A stretch of 64,000 nt of DNA from DASXVX01 sp036504075. Lineage in GTDB: Bacteria; Bacillota; Sulfobacillia; Symbiobacteriales; Symbiobacteriaceae. Below, piece by piece: positions 35,337-43,096 of the stretch (position 1 is the first letter of the stretch; each line of letters begins with the position of its first letter). Made by a program: the position numbers and the translations under genes. The notes beneath the pieces are model-generated. The model was not told the origin of the DNA. It searched no databases and was given only the letters and a program-made list of their open reading frames with translations. Location of the stretch: assembly GCA_036504075.1 (NCBI GenBank), contig DASXVX010000094.1, positions 4,598-68,597 on the forward strand, written 5' to 3'.

Positions 35337-35903
35337 CTATTTGTCGATGCGTCCGGCCCAGCCGGACATGCCGGGCACTACGTTCTGCACTCGGGCGAAC
35401 CCGAGCCTGTCCATGATCTGGCAGGCGTAGTCGCTCCGGCGGGCGCTCCGGCAGATCACGGCATACGCCTGATTCCGGTCCAGATCGGCGACGGCTGCTT
35501 CGATCTCGGCGATGGGCACGTGCACAGCCCCGGGGATGTGACCGGCCCTGAATTCGGGCTCCTCCCGCACGTCGATGACCACCGGCGCCGACCCGGCCGT
35601 GATTAGCGCCGCCAGGTCGGCGTTGCTGATTTCGTGGGGGAAGACCCGGCCTTTTTCTTTTGTCTCGGTGACCACTTTCTTGATGAGGAGGCGGCTGTAG
35701 CCTTCCTCCGGCACCTGGCCCAGGAACTTCTGATCGGTCTGCAGGCACCAGTTGCGGAAATCGGCGGGGGCGCCCCGGTCGGTGACCAGCACCTCCATTA
35801 CAGCGCCGACATCAATGGTGTCGATGCCCTTGCGGGCCCTGATGATGGGCATGGGGCAGGAAAGGCCGCGGGCATCAATCGTCAGAGCAGTGGGGCCATC
35901 CAT
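35337..35903 (-). CDS. TusA-rhodanese fusion protein
   Basis: 188 residues. Residues 5-75 form a TusA domain with the C-P-x-P motif in DARGLSCPMPIIRARKGI. Residues about 95-188 form a rhodanese domain with VIDVREEPEFRAGHIPGAVHVP and active-site loop CRSARRSD. TusA takes sulfane sulfur from rhodanese as a protein persulfide, so the fusion channels sulfur within one chain. Start ATG 35903 is eight bases after GGGAGGA; longer readings upstream run into the preceding gene. Acts in the cytoplasm with the neighbouring MBL persulfide dioxygenase. Confidence 0.92.
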   Translation of the reverse strand: MDGPTALTIDARGLSCPMPIIRARKGIDTIDVGAVMEVLVTDRGAPADFRNWCLQTDQKFLGQVPEEGYSRLLIKKVVTETKEKGRVFPHEISNADLAALITAGSAPVVIDVREEPEFRAGHIPGAVHVPIAEIEAAVADLDRNQAYAVICRSARRSDYACQIMDRLGFARVQNVVPGMSGWAGRIDK

Positions 35904-35929
35904 GGTTTGAATCCTCCCAGTGTGTTGTT

Positions 35930-37081
35930 TTAGGAACCGTGATGTTTGGCGGCGCATTGGTTGGCGCCGATTTCGAGTTCGAACGCCTGGTCTTCGTCGA
36001 CCGGGTACTCGCCCCGGTTGACCAGGCGCATGGTGTCGTAGGCGGCGGGCTGCACGGGCAGGTCGGCCAGAATCTGTGCCACGAATGCGGCCTCGTCGCC
36101 CAGGTGGAAGGCGGCGTTGTCGGCCCGGATGCGGCCCAGCCGTTCCGCGATCAGGCCGCCCGCCCGAATCTCCGTCGGGCTGGAGTAATGGGCCGGCAGG
36201 ACCAGCACGTCGTCCTTGACGGCGCCCAGCCTGGCGTACAGAGTCCCGAAGAGGTCCCGGGCCCACTGGGTGGCTTGTCCGCCCAGGTCGGGGCGCCCGA
36301 CCGACTCCACGAAGACGGTGTCGCCGCTCAGCAGGTAGCGGTCATCCACCAGCAGCGAGGAACTGCCGGGGGTATGGCCCGGTGTGCTGATGGCGAGCAC
36401 CTCCACCACCGTGTCGCCGACCCGGAGCCGGGCGCCGTCTTTCAGCTCGATGTGGGCCAGGGGTGCACCCAGCATATCGCCGTCGGCGATGTAGTAGGGA
36501 CAGCCCGCCCGGGCCGCCAGGTCGGCGCCGCCCGAAATGTGGTCGGCGTGTACGTGGGTGTCGACCACGCCGGCGACGGTCAGTCCCCGGGCCGCGGCGG
36601 CGGCGATGTACTGCTCGACGTGGCGCCCGGGGTCGACCACCAGCGCCTCGCCGCCCGAGGCCAGCAGGTAGGAGAGGCAGCCCTTGGCGACCCGGTCAAA
36701 CTGGAGCAGGGTGAAGCTTTCCGCTTCGACCACGGGCTTCGCCGCATAGAGGACCGCCCACGCCTGCATGCCGCCGGCGACGTTGCGGGCCGCAATCCCC
36801 CGCTCCTGCAGGAGGCTGGCCACGTATTCCGAGGCGCCGCCCTTGGCGCACAGCAGGGTAATCTCCCGGTCACGGGGGAGCCGGGCGATGTTGCCTTCCT
36901 CATCTTCCAGGAAGTTGAAGTAAGGGATGTTCAGGGTGGGCACGGGCTCCTTGCCGCCCACCTGCCATCGGGCGAACTCATCCGGGTTGCGGAGGTCAAG
37001 GATGAACAGTTCCCGGCCGTCATCCAGTTCCGCCTTGAGTTGGGTTGCGGGAACCTGTCGAATCTCGCTGGCATTGGTCAT
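35930..37081 (-). CDS. Rhodanese-MBL fold fusion, persulfide dioxygenase-like
   Basis: 383 residues. N-terminal rhodanese (about 5-110: LFILDLRNPDEFARWQVGG, loop CAKGGASEYVA). Then a metallo-beta-lactamase domain of the ETHE1/CstB class (about 125-345): THVHADHISGG, STPGHTPGSSSLL, LSGDTVFVESVGRPDLGG, LPAHYSS. In S. aureus CstB (MBL-rhodanese) such enzymes oxidise persulfides to thiosulfate with Fe(II) and O2. The domain order here is rhodanese first. ATG 37081 is eight bases after GAGGTG. The C-terminus is rich in Asp/Glu with a terminal AAKHHGS. Confidence 0.9.
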   Translation of the reverse strand: MTNASEIRQVPATQLKAELDDGRELFILDLRNPDEFARWQVGGKEPVPTLNIPYFNFLEDEEGNIARLPRDREITLLCAKGGASEYVASLLQERGIAARNVAGGMQAWAVLYAAKPVVEAESFTLLQFDRVAKGCLSYLLASGGEALVVDPGRHVEQYIAAAAARGLTVAGVVDTHVHADHISGGADLAARAGCPYYIADGDMLGAPLAHIELKDGARLRVGDTVVEVLAISTPGHTPGSSSLLVDDRYLLSGDTVFVESVGRPDLGGQATQWARDLFGTLYARLGAVKDDVLVLPAHYSSPTEIRAGGLIAERLGRIRADNAAFHLGDEAAFVAQILADLPVQPAAYDTMRLVNRGEYPVDEDQAFELEIGANQCAAKHHGS

Positions 37082-37150
37082 GGTCAAAACACCTCACATT
37101 GCGCCAACTGTGATAGGGTACCAGGTACCGTACAACGAAAGCGAAAACGA

Positions 37151-37489
37151 TCACTTGCCCCTGGCCGCGGCCCCGGTCCAGCCCAGCATGCCGTCGACCA
37201 GGTTCCGGGTCTGGGTGAAGCCCTGGGTCCGCAGGAACTGCTGGGCCGTCCCGCTCCGGTTGCCGCTGCGGCAGACCAGCACCAGTTCTTCGTGCGGGGA
37301 GAGGGAGCGGAACAGCGACTGGAAGCAAGAGAGGGGCAGGTTGACGGCGCCGGGGATGTGTCCGGCGACAAACTCATCGACCTCCCGGACGTCGACCATG
37401 CGGGGAGCCGGGCCGGTACGAAGACGGCGCTCAAGCTCCGCCGAGGTGATGACGGGGGAAACGGCTTTGACGCGGTCAGGAATCGACAT
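37151..37489 (-). CDS. Single-domain rhodanese
   Basis: 112 residues: MVDVREVDEFVAGHIPGAVNLPL and active loop CRSGNRSG. Sulfurtransferase moving sulfane sulfur between carriers. First gene of the sulfur operon, 22 bases after AGGAGGGG region begins; its promoter carries the CstR-type dyad at 37543-37558. Confidence 0.93.
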   Translation of the reverse strand: MSIPDRVKAVSPVITSAELERRLRTGPAPRMVDVREVDEFVAGHIPGAVNLPLSCFQSLFRSLSPHEELVLVCRSGNRSGTAQQFLRTQGFTQTRNLVDGMLGWTGAAARGK

Positions 37490-37539
37490 GATCAGGAACC
37501 CCTCCTTTGGTATCTGACACTTTGGTGCTATTTGTAGCC

Positions 37540-37569
37540 AATATACCCTACTGGGTATCAGTATGTAAA
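37540..37569 (-). promoter_or_regulatory. Promoter with embedded CstR/CsoR-type operator
   Basis: On the minus strand TTTACA (37569-37564) and TATATT (37545-37540) are 18 bp apart. Between and overlapping them is ATACCC-TACT-GGGTAT (37543-37558), a perfect 6-4-6 dyad like those bound by the CsoR-family persulfide sensor CstR. Binding there would block RNA polymerase until persulfide is sensed. No CstR gene is visible in the window. Confidence 0.7.
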
Positions 37570-37777
37570 GACGTTTGCGGGCAGCCCAAAGATACTATCT
37601 GCTGGCGAAATGCGGTTGTCAGAGTTTGGAGTCCATTTGCAACCATGGTAATGACGCCTATCTTACGAAAAATAGCCGCTTCCAGCCAACTGCTAGCCAG
37701 CACTGGCGATCTCTCGTATACTTGGGGTTGGCTGGTTTTCCCACTCCCTAACAAAAACCACGACAGGGGGACTGCCG

Positions 37778-38401
37778 GTGACCTGGCTGCTCGCAGCACT
37801 CGTCCTGATCCTCGCTTTGGTCGCCACTCTCGTTGGACGTAACCTGCGCTCACGTGCCGAACCTCCCGGTTCCGCACTGGTCGGCGAACGGCTCGACCGG
37901 GCCGAAAAGCTGATCCTTGAGTCTCAACAGCACCGCCGGCGGTTTCGGCAGGGCCTGACACGGGGCCTGGCGTTGGGTCTGGCGCTGGGCCTGGGTGCCG
38001 GAATCATCATCGCCATGGGCATGCGAGTCGATCCGACGAAGTGGCATGTGTCGGTAGGCTGGGCCTCGCGCCTGAGCGGTGAATCCCCCCCCGAGCCCTT
38101 CCCGGTTGCCCCGCCCGCCACCGTGAGTGCGGAACCGCCTGCCACTGTGCGTGCGGAACCGCCCGCCACGGAAAGTGGATCGACCGCACGGCCGGCCAAA
38201 GTCCGCCTTGTGGTGGACCCGGGAGACAGCGCCCCGGACGCTGCCGCGAAACTAAAGAGTGCCGGACTGATCACCGATGAATCCGCATTCCTGGCCCGTG
38301 TCCAGGAGCGTCACCTCGGCGGACTACTGGCGGATGGGACCTATCTCATCCCTGTAGAGGCATCGACGGACGAAATCATCGACACACTGACCGTGAACTG
38401 A
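37778..38401 (+). CDS. Membrane protein with MltG-type N-terminal domain only
   Basis: 207 residues. Two TM helices (about 2-20 and 60-80, the second LALGLALGLGAGIIIAMGM), then a linker with the PPAT-V/E repeat (APPATVSAE, PPATVRAE, PPATES). The C-terminal 70 residues resemble the LysM-like first domain of MltG/YceG endolytic transglycosylases: VVDPGDSAPDAAAKLKSAGL, ESAFLARVQERHLGGLLADG, TYLIPVEASTDEIIDTLT. The catalytic domain that normally follows is absent. It probably binds peptidoglycan or the division/elongation machinery without cutting (inference). GTG start with AGGGGG seven bases upstream; terminator directly after. Confidence 0.75.
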   Translation: MTWLLAALVLILALVATLVGRNLRSRAEPPGSALVGERLDRAEKLILESQQHRRRFRQGLTRGLALGLALGLGAGIIIAMGMRVDPTKWHVSVGWASRLSGESPPEPFPVAPPATVSAEPPATVRAEPPATESGSTARPAKVRLVVDPGDSAPDAAAKLKSAGLITDESAFLARVQERHLGGLLADGTYLIPVEASTDEIIDTLTVN

Positions 38402-38420
38402 CGGAGCGCAGAACTTTACA

Positions 38421-38462
38421 GAAACGCCCCGCTTTCCTCCTGAGAGGTAAGCGGGGCGTTTC
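38421..38462. terminator. Bidirectional terminator
   Basis: Perfect 14-bp stem GAAACGCCCCGCTT / AAGCGGGGCGTTTC between convergent genes. Confidence 0.9.
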
Positions 38463-38532
38463 GCGTCCTGGCACTCCCGGCCGTATCACGACCCACCGCC
38501 AGGTCGGCTCGGGACCGGAGCGGTTCGCGCTG

Positions 38533-39711
38533 CTATCGCTCGACGACCGTGGCGATGCCCATGCCCCCGCCGATGCAGAGCGTGGCAAGGCCCCGGCGGA
38601 CATTCCGCTTCTGCATCTCGTGCAGGAGCGTGACCAGGATGCGGGCCCCGCTGGCGCCAATGGGATGGCCCAGGGCGATGGCTCCGCCGTTCACGTTGAC
38701 CCGGGCCGGGTCCAGGTCCAACTCCTTGCTCACGGACAGCGCCTGAGCGGCGAAGGCTTCGTTGGCCTCGAAGAGGTCGATTTCCGGCAGGGTCAGGCCG
38801 GCCTTGGCCAGTGCCTTCCGGGTGGCCGGGGCGGGGCCGATGCCCATGAACGCCGGGTCGACGCCGGCCGACGCGTAGCTCACGATGGTGGCCAGCGGCT
38901 GTACACCGCGGGTCCGGGCCGTCGCTTCGGACATGAGGACCAGAGCCGCGGCCCCGTCGTTGATGCCCGAAGCGTTGGCGGCCGTTACGGTGCCGTCTTT
39001 CTTGAACGCAGGCTTGAGGAGAGCGAGCTTTTCCACTGTGGTCCCCTGCCGGATGAACTCATCCTGGTCAACGGCCGTGGGGTCGCCCTTCTTCTGCGGA
39101 ATCAGCACAGGCACGATTTCATCGGCGAACCGGCCGGCCGCCTGGGCGGCGGCGGCCTTTTGCTGGCTGGCGGCGGCAAATTCGTCCTGCGCCTGGCGGG
39201 AAATGCCGTACCGGTCCGCCAGATTCTCGGCGGTAATGCCCATATGGTACTGGTTGAACACGTCGGTGAGGCCGTCGGTGACCATGGAGTCCACGAGGAC
39301 GGCGTTGCCCATGCGGGCGCCGAAGCGGGCGGACGGCACGAGGTACGGGGCGGCGCTCATGTTCTCCATCCCGCCGGCCACGATTACCTCGGCATCGCCG
39401 CAGGCAATGGCCTGCGCCGCCAGGGTGACGGCCTTCATGCCGGAGCCGCAGAGCTTGTTGATCGACGTGGCCGGGACTTCGGCCGGAATGCCGGCCTTCA
39501 TGGCGGCCTGGCGGGCGGGACCCTGGCCCAGCCCGGCTTGCAGCACAATGCCCATGAGCACTTCGTCAACCTCGCCGGGAGCGACCGCCGCCCGGCGGAG
39601 GGCTTCACGAATGGCGACGGCGCCGAGTTCCGGCGCGGAGACGCCCGCCAGGGCGCCGCCGAAGTTGCCGACGGCCGTACGAACTGCGGCAGCGATTACG
39701 ACACGGTTCAT
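38533..39711 (-). CDS. thlA: Acetyl-CoA C-acetyltransferase (thiolase)
   Basis: 392 residues, the standard length. Nucleophilic Cys88 in SINKLCGSGMKAVTLAAQAI; GGMENMS; DGTVTAANASGINDGAAAL; catalytic His in GHPIGASGARI; second Cys in TLCIGGGMG. It condenses two acetyl-CoA to acetoacetyl-CoA or, in the degradative direction, cleaves acetoacetyl-CoA. It begins 16 bases after the CoA-transferase stop, so the two form an operon converting acetoacetate to acetyl-CoA. Confidence 0.96.
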   Translation of the reverse strand: MNRVVIAAAVRTAVGNFGGALAGVSAPELGAVAIREALRRAAVAPGEVDEVLMGIVLQAGLGQGPARQAAMKAGIPAEVPATSINKLCGSGMKAVTLAAQAIACGDAEVIVAGGMENMSAAPYLVPSARFGARMGNAVLVDSMVTDGLTDVFNQYHMGITAENLADRYGISRQAQDEFAAASQQKAAAAQAAGRFADEIVPVLIPQKKGDPTAVDQDEFIRQGTTVEKLALLKPAFKKDGTVTAANASGINDGAAALVLMSEATARTRGVQPLATIVSYASAGVDPAFMGIGPAPATRKALAKAGLTLPEIDLFEANEAFAAQALSVSKELDLDPARVNVNGGAIALGHPIGASGARILVTLLHEMQKRNVRRGLATLCIGGGMGIATVVER

Positions 39712-39727
39712 AAGAGCATACCTCCTG

Positions 39728-41296
39728 CTAATCAGCCGCGGCCGCTTGACCCAGCCGTAGCCCCATCTTCTCCGGGAAGAAAATCTCAGCCGGCATCAGC
39801 TTCAGGTCAGCCGCGATCACGGGCCGGAACTCCATCTGGTCGAGAATGTCTTTCTGCAGGTCGATGCCGGGGGCGATTTCGATCAGGGTCAGCCCTTCGG
39901 GCCGGAGTTCGAAGACCGCCCGCTCGGTGACGTAGAGTACCGGCTGGCCTTTCATGGTGGCATATTCGCCGCTGAACGTGACTTGCTCAACCTGCCCGAC
40001 GAACTTCTTGGCCTTGCCCTCCTTGGCGATGACCAGCCGGCCGTTCTCGACGTTGATGCTGGTGCCGCCGGCGGTGAACGTGCCGCAGTAGATCAGCTTC
40101 TTGGCCGTCTGGGTGATATTGATAAAGCCGCCCGCACCGGCCACCCGCGGGCCGAATTTGGAGACGTTGACGTTGCCGGCCGCATCGGTCTGGGCCATGC
40201 CCAGGAACGCGAGATCCAGGCCGCCGCCATCGTAGAAGTCGAACTGGTAGGGCTGATCCAAAATGGCGTCCGGGTTGGCGGCGGCGCCGAAGCTGAGGCC
40301 GCCGGCCGGCATGCCGCCCACCGGACCGGATTCCACTGTGAGGTACATTTCGTCGCCGAGACCTTCTTCGTTAGCCACCGAAGCAACGCCTTCCGGCACG
40401 CCGATGCCAAGGTTGACCGTGGCGCCGGGCACCAGTTCCATGGCTGCCCGCCGGGCGACGACTTTCCGCTCGTCCAGCGCCATGGGAGCGACGGAGGCCA
40501 GCGGCACCCGGACCTGGCCCGTGTAGGCGGGGTTGAAGGACTCGGCAAACGTCTGCCACTGGTTTTCCGACTTGCCGATGACGATGGCGTCCACCAGAAT
40601 GCCCGGCACGCGGACGGACCGGGGATGCAGGGAACCGCGGGTGACGACCCGCTCCACCTGGGCGATGACCACGCCGCCGCTGTTCTTCACGGCCTGGGCG
40701 ATGGACAGGATTTCGAGGTTGACCGCCTCCTTCTCAATGGAGAGGTTCCCAAACTCGTCGGCGCTGGTGGCCCGAATCAGTCCCACGTGAATCGGGAAAG
40801 CCTTGTAGAGCAGCCACTCCCGGCCTTCCAACTCCACCAGTTTGACCAGGTCCTCCGTGGTCCGCTCATTCAGCTTGCCGCCCTGAAGGCGGGGGTCCAC
40901 GAACGTGCGCAGGCCCACGTGGGTGAGGGTGCCGGGCTTGCCAGCCGCGATATCCCGGAACAGGTGGGAAATTACACCCTGGGGCAGGTTGTACGCCTCG
41001 ATCTTATTTTCTACGGCCAGCTTGCCAAGCTTCGGGGCCAGGTTCCAATGGCCGCCGACCACACGCCGGACCATGCCCTCGCCGCCGAAGTGGTTCAGTC
41101 CCTTGTCCTTGCCGTCGCCCTGACCGGCGGCATATACCAGCGTAAGGTCCCGGGGATGTCCGGTCTCCAGGAATCGCTGCTCCAGGGCCGCAGTCACTTC
41201 TTCGGCATGTCCGGCGCCGATGAACCCTTCACAAGCGACTGTCGCACCGTCGGGGATTAACGCAAGGGCCTGTTCAACCGTTACGACTTTGCTCAA
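39728..41296 (-). CDS. Fused-subunit acyl-CoA:acetate/3-ketoacid CoA-transferase
   Basis: 522 residues: alpha and beta halves in one chain, as in YdiF/propionate CoA-transferase. Alpha half begins KVVTVEQALALIPDGATVAC; beta half has NLGIGVPEGVASVANEEGLG. The catalytic glutamate is in LTVESGPVGGMPAGGLSFG. It moves CoA between acetyl-CoA/succinyl-CoA and short-chain acids such as acetoacetate or butyrate. TTG start with AGGAGGT nine bases upstream. Transcription probably begins at the tandem sigma-54-like sites at 41346-41380. Confidence 0.93.
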   Translation of the reverse strand: MSKVVTVEQALALIPDGATVACEGFIGAGHAEEVTAALEQRFLETGHPRDLTLVYAAGQGDGKDKGLNHFGGEGMVRRVVGGHWNLAPKLGKLAVENKIEAYNLPQGVISHLFRDIAAGKPGTLTHVGLRTFVDPRLQGGKLNERTTEDLVKLVELEGREWLLYKAFPIHVGLIRATSADEFGNLSIEKEAVNLEILSIAQAVKNSGGVVIAQVERVVTRGSLHPRSVRVPGILVDAIVIGKSENQWQTFAESFNPAYTGQVRVPLASVAPMALDERKVVARRAAMELVPGATVNLGIGVPEGVASVANEEGLGDEMYLTVESGPVGGMPAGGLSFGAAANPDAILDQPYQFDFYDGGGLDLAFLGMAQTDAAGNVNVSKFGPRVAGAGGFINITQTAKKLIYCGTFTAGGTSINVENGRLVIAKEGKAKKFVGQVEQVTFSGEYATMKGQPVLYVTERAVFELRPEGLTLIEIAPGIDLQKDILDQMEFRPVIAADLKLMPAEIFFPEKMGLRLGQAAAAD

Positions 41297-41345
41297 GGTG
41301 AAACTACCTCCTGTCCCTGCATTCGCGGGGTCAGGAGCTACCTAT

Positions 41346-41380
41346 TACAAGAACCGTGCCAACGACAAGAACCGTGCCAA
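41346..41380 (-). promoter_or_regulatory. Two tandem sigma-54 promoter-like sites
   Basis: On the minus strand, TTGGCACGGTTCTTGTC (41380-41364) is followed by TTGGCACGGTTCTTGTA (41362-41346), an 18-bp direct duplication. Each has a perfect -24 element TTGGCACG and a -12 element TTGT that departs from TTGC by one base. They lie 50-85 bp upstream of the CoA-transferase start. Confidence 0.65.
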
Positions 41381-41385
41381 CGGAA

Positions 41386-41412
41386 AATGCGGCAGGCTCG
41401 TCTGCCGCATTC
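41386..41412 (-). terminator. Terminator of the enhancer-binding protein gene
   Basis: AATGCGGCAG/CTGCCGCATT perfect 10-bp stem with a 6-nt loop. On the minus strand it ends in TTTTCC, directly after the regulator's stop and before the sigma-54 sites. Confidence 0.8.
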
Positions 41413-41423
41413 ATATGTGCGTG

Positions 41424-42863
41424 CTACCCGGGTATGGCCCATCGCTCCATCCGCCGGTAGAGCACCGAGCGGTGAATCCCCAACCGCCTGGCGGCCTGCA
41501 GTTTGTTGCCGCCCGTGGCCCGCAAGGCGTCGACGAGCAGTTGTCGCTCGGTCTCCTCGATCTGCTTGCGCATGGGGCCGGCGGTGCCGACCACCGTCGC
41601 TCCGGGGTCGGTACCCGAGCGCCGGAGGCCTACGTAGGGCGGCAGGTCGGCCCAGTCGATCACGTCATTGTCGACCGTGTTCACGACCCGTTCCAGGGTA
41701 TGCACCAGCTGCCGGACGTTGCCCGGCCAGTGGTAGCCTTGCAGGACCGCCATGGCCGCCGGCGTCAGGATTTTGACCTCGACGGCGGCTTCGCTGCAGA
41801 CCCGCTCGATGAGCGACCGCACCAGCAGCGGGATATCTTCGAGCCGCTCCCGGAGCGGCGGCATTTGCAGTTCGATCACGTTCAGCCGGTAGTAGAGGTC
41901 TTCCCGGAAGCGGCCTTCGGCCACCTCTTTGGGCAGGTCCTTGTTGGTGGCGGCGACGATCCGTACATCTACATGCGTTTCCTTGAGGCCGCCGACTTTC
42001 TGAATCTCCCGTTCCTGAATGGCCCGCAGGACCTTGGCCTGCATCTCCAGGGGCATTTCGGCGATTTCATCCAAAAAGATGGTGCCCGTGTGGGCCTGCT
42101 CGAACTTGCCGGGCTTGCCGCCCTTGAGGGCACCGCTGAAGGCGCCGGACTCGTAGCCGAACAGTTCGGACTCCAGCAGGTCCTTCGGGATCGCGGCACA
42201 GTTGACTTTCACGAAGGGGTGCATGGACCGGCGGCTTTCGCTGTGCATGGCATGCGCCAGCAACTCCTTGCCGGTGCCGCTTTCGCCGAGAATCAGCACC
42301 GTAGCGTTGGACTGCGCGACCCGCGCCGCCAGCGTCTTGAGGCGGGCCATGGCCGGGCCGTCGCCGATCATGTCGGCCAGCTGGTACTTGGCCCGGGCTT
42401 CCCGGTTGAACTGCCGTTCGTAGTACTCGACCCGTTTCTGAAGCTGGTCGAGCCGGTCCACCACGGACTTCAGGTCGGTGTAGCTGCGGAACATGACCCG
42501 GCCCACGGCGCCCACCAGTTGGCCGGAAACGAAGACCGGGTGCCGCTCGACGATAAACTCCTCGCTGCCGACCTGGAACGGCCGGCCCACTTCGGGCACA
42601 CCGCTCTGGGCCACGATGTGCATGCGGGAGTTGGGCAGCACCTCGGTGACATGCCGGCCGAGGGCCTTGTCCCGGTGGACGTTGAGGATGGTCTCGTAGG
42701 CGCGGTTCAGGAACAGGACAATGCCCTTCGCGTCTACGACGACCATGGCATCCAGGGCATCTTCGAAGACGCTGAAGATCAGGTCGTTCACGCACTGTGA
42801 GGTCCAGATGTTGTGGCGTGGGTTCGCCGTGGCAGACGGGGCCCCGGCCGGTTGTGTAGTCAA
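41424..42863 (-). CDS. Sigma-54-dependent enhancer-binding regulator (PAS-AAA-Fis)
   Basis: 479 residues from TTG 42863, which has AGGAGGT six bases upstream. The frame runs on to 42998, but that part is encoded by the palindromic DNA sites and is unlikely to be protein. PAS domain about 10-115 (DALDAMVVVDAKGIVLFLNR), a coiled linker, AAA+ domain about 150-385 with Walker A GESGTGKELL, the sigma-54 contact loop ESGAFSGAL (GAFSGA instead of GAFTGA) and Walker B GTIFLDEI. Fis-type HTH at the end (GGNKLQAARRLGIHRSVLYR). It should activate the sigma-54 promoters on both sides. The PAS ligand is unknown; acyl-CoA-related signals are plausible. Confidence 0.95.
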   Translation of the reverse strand: MTTQPAGAPSATANPRHNIWTSQCVNDLIFSVFEDALDAMVVVDAKGIVLFLNRAYETILNVHRDKALGRHVTEVLPNSRMHIVAQSGVPEVGRPFQVGSEEFIVERHPVFVSGQLVGAVGRVMFRSYTDLKSVVDRLDQLQKRVEYYERQFNREARAKYQLADMIGDGPAMARLKTLAARVAQSNATVLILGESGTGKELLAHAMHSESRRSMHPFVKVNCAAIPKDLLESELFGYESGAFSGALKGGKPGKFEQAHTGTIFLDEIAEMPLEMQAKVLRAIQEREIQKVGGLKETHVDVRIVAATNKDLPKEVAEGRFREDLYYRLNVIELQMPPLRERLEDIPLLVRSLIERVCSEAAVEVKILTPAAMAVLQGYHWPGNVRQLVHTLERVVNTVDNDVIDWADLPPYVGLRRSGTDPGATVVGTAGPMRKQIEETERQLLVDALRATGGNKLQAARRLGIHRSVLYRRMERWAIPG

Positions 42864-42893
42864 GCTGGTACCTCCTGGTGTCGCCAGTGTCGC

Positions 42894-42928
42894 TGTCGCA
42901 AGGTGAGACAGTGTCGCAGGTGGCGACA
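42894..42928. promoter_or_regulatory. Pair of TGT-N11-ACA enhancer sites
   Basis: TGTCGCAAGGTGAGACA (42894-42910) and TGTCGCAGGTGGCGACA (42912-42928) are adjacent 17-bp dyads. The second is a perfect 6-5-6 palindrome; the first has one mismatch. Two further TGTCGC half-sites lie at 42879 and 42888. They sit 31 bp upstream of the regulator start and about 120 bp upstream of the -12 element at 43047, the usual enhancer distance. Confidence 0.75.
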
Positions 42929-43030
42929 TCATCGTAACACCGGTCCAAGCCGCCCGCCTGACGTTTCCGTACCGGGAGTTCTGGCCCGAACGGGCCATCC
43001 ACGATCTAGGGTCCCCTGGTTTTCACGGGT

Positions 43031-43047
43031 TGGCACGGGGCTTGCTT
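43031..43047 (+). promoter_or_regulatory. Sigma-54 promoter of the acyl-CoA operon
   Basis: TTGGCACGGGGCTTGCT matches the -24/-12 consensus TTGGCACG-N4-TTGCW at every defined position. It is 50 bp upstream of the SDR start. Confidence 0.88.
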
Positions 43048-43096
43048 TGTAGAGAGAGCGAACCGAGAAATCACCGGCTGAAAAGGGGTATGGCGC

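Noticed and set aside
35939..37537. 532-codon plus-strand frame opposite the sulfur genes
   Set aside because: It is antisense to rhodanese and MBL genes with intact motifs; no domain or ribosome site of its own.
41220..42800. 526-codon plus-strand frame opposite the enhancer-binding protein
   Set aside because: Shadow frame; the minus strand carries the full PAS-AAA-Fis protein.
42864..42998. N-terminal extension of the enhancer-binding protein
   Set aside because: It would be translated from the TGT-N11-ACA sites and their flanks; the TTG at 42863 has a strong ribosome site and removes this.
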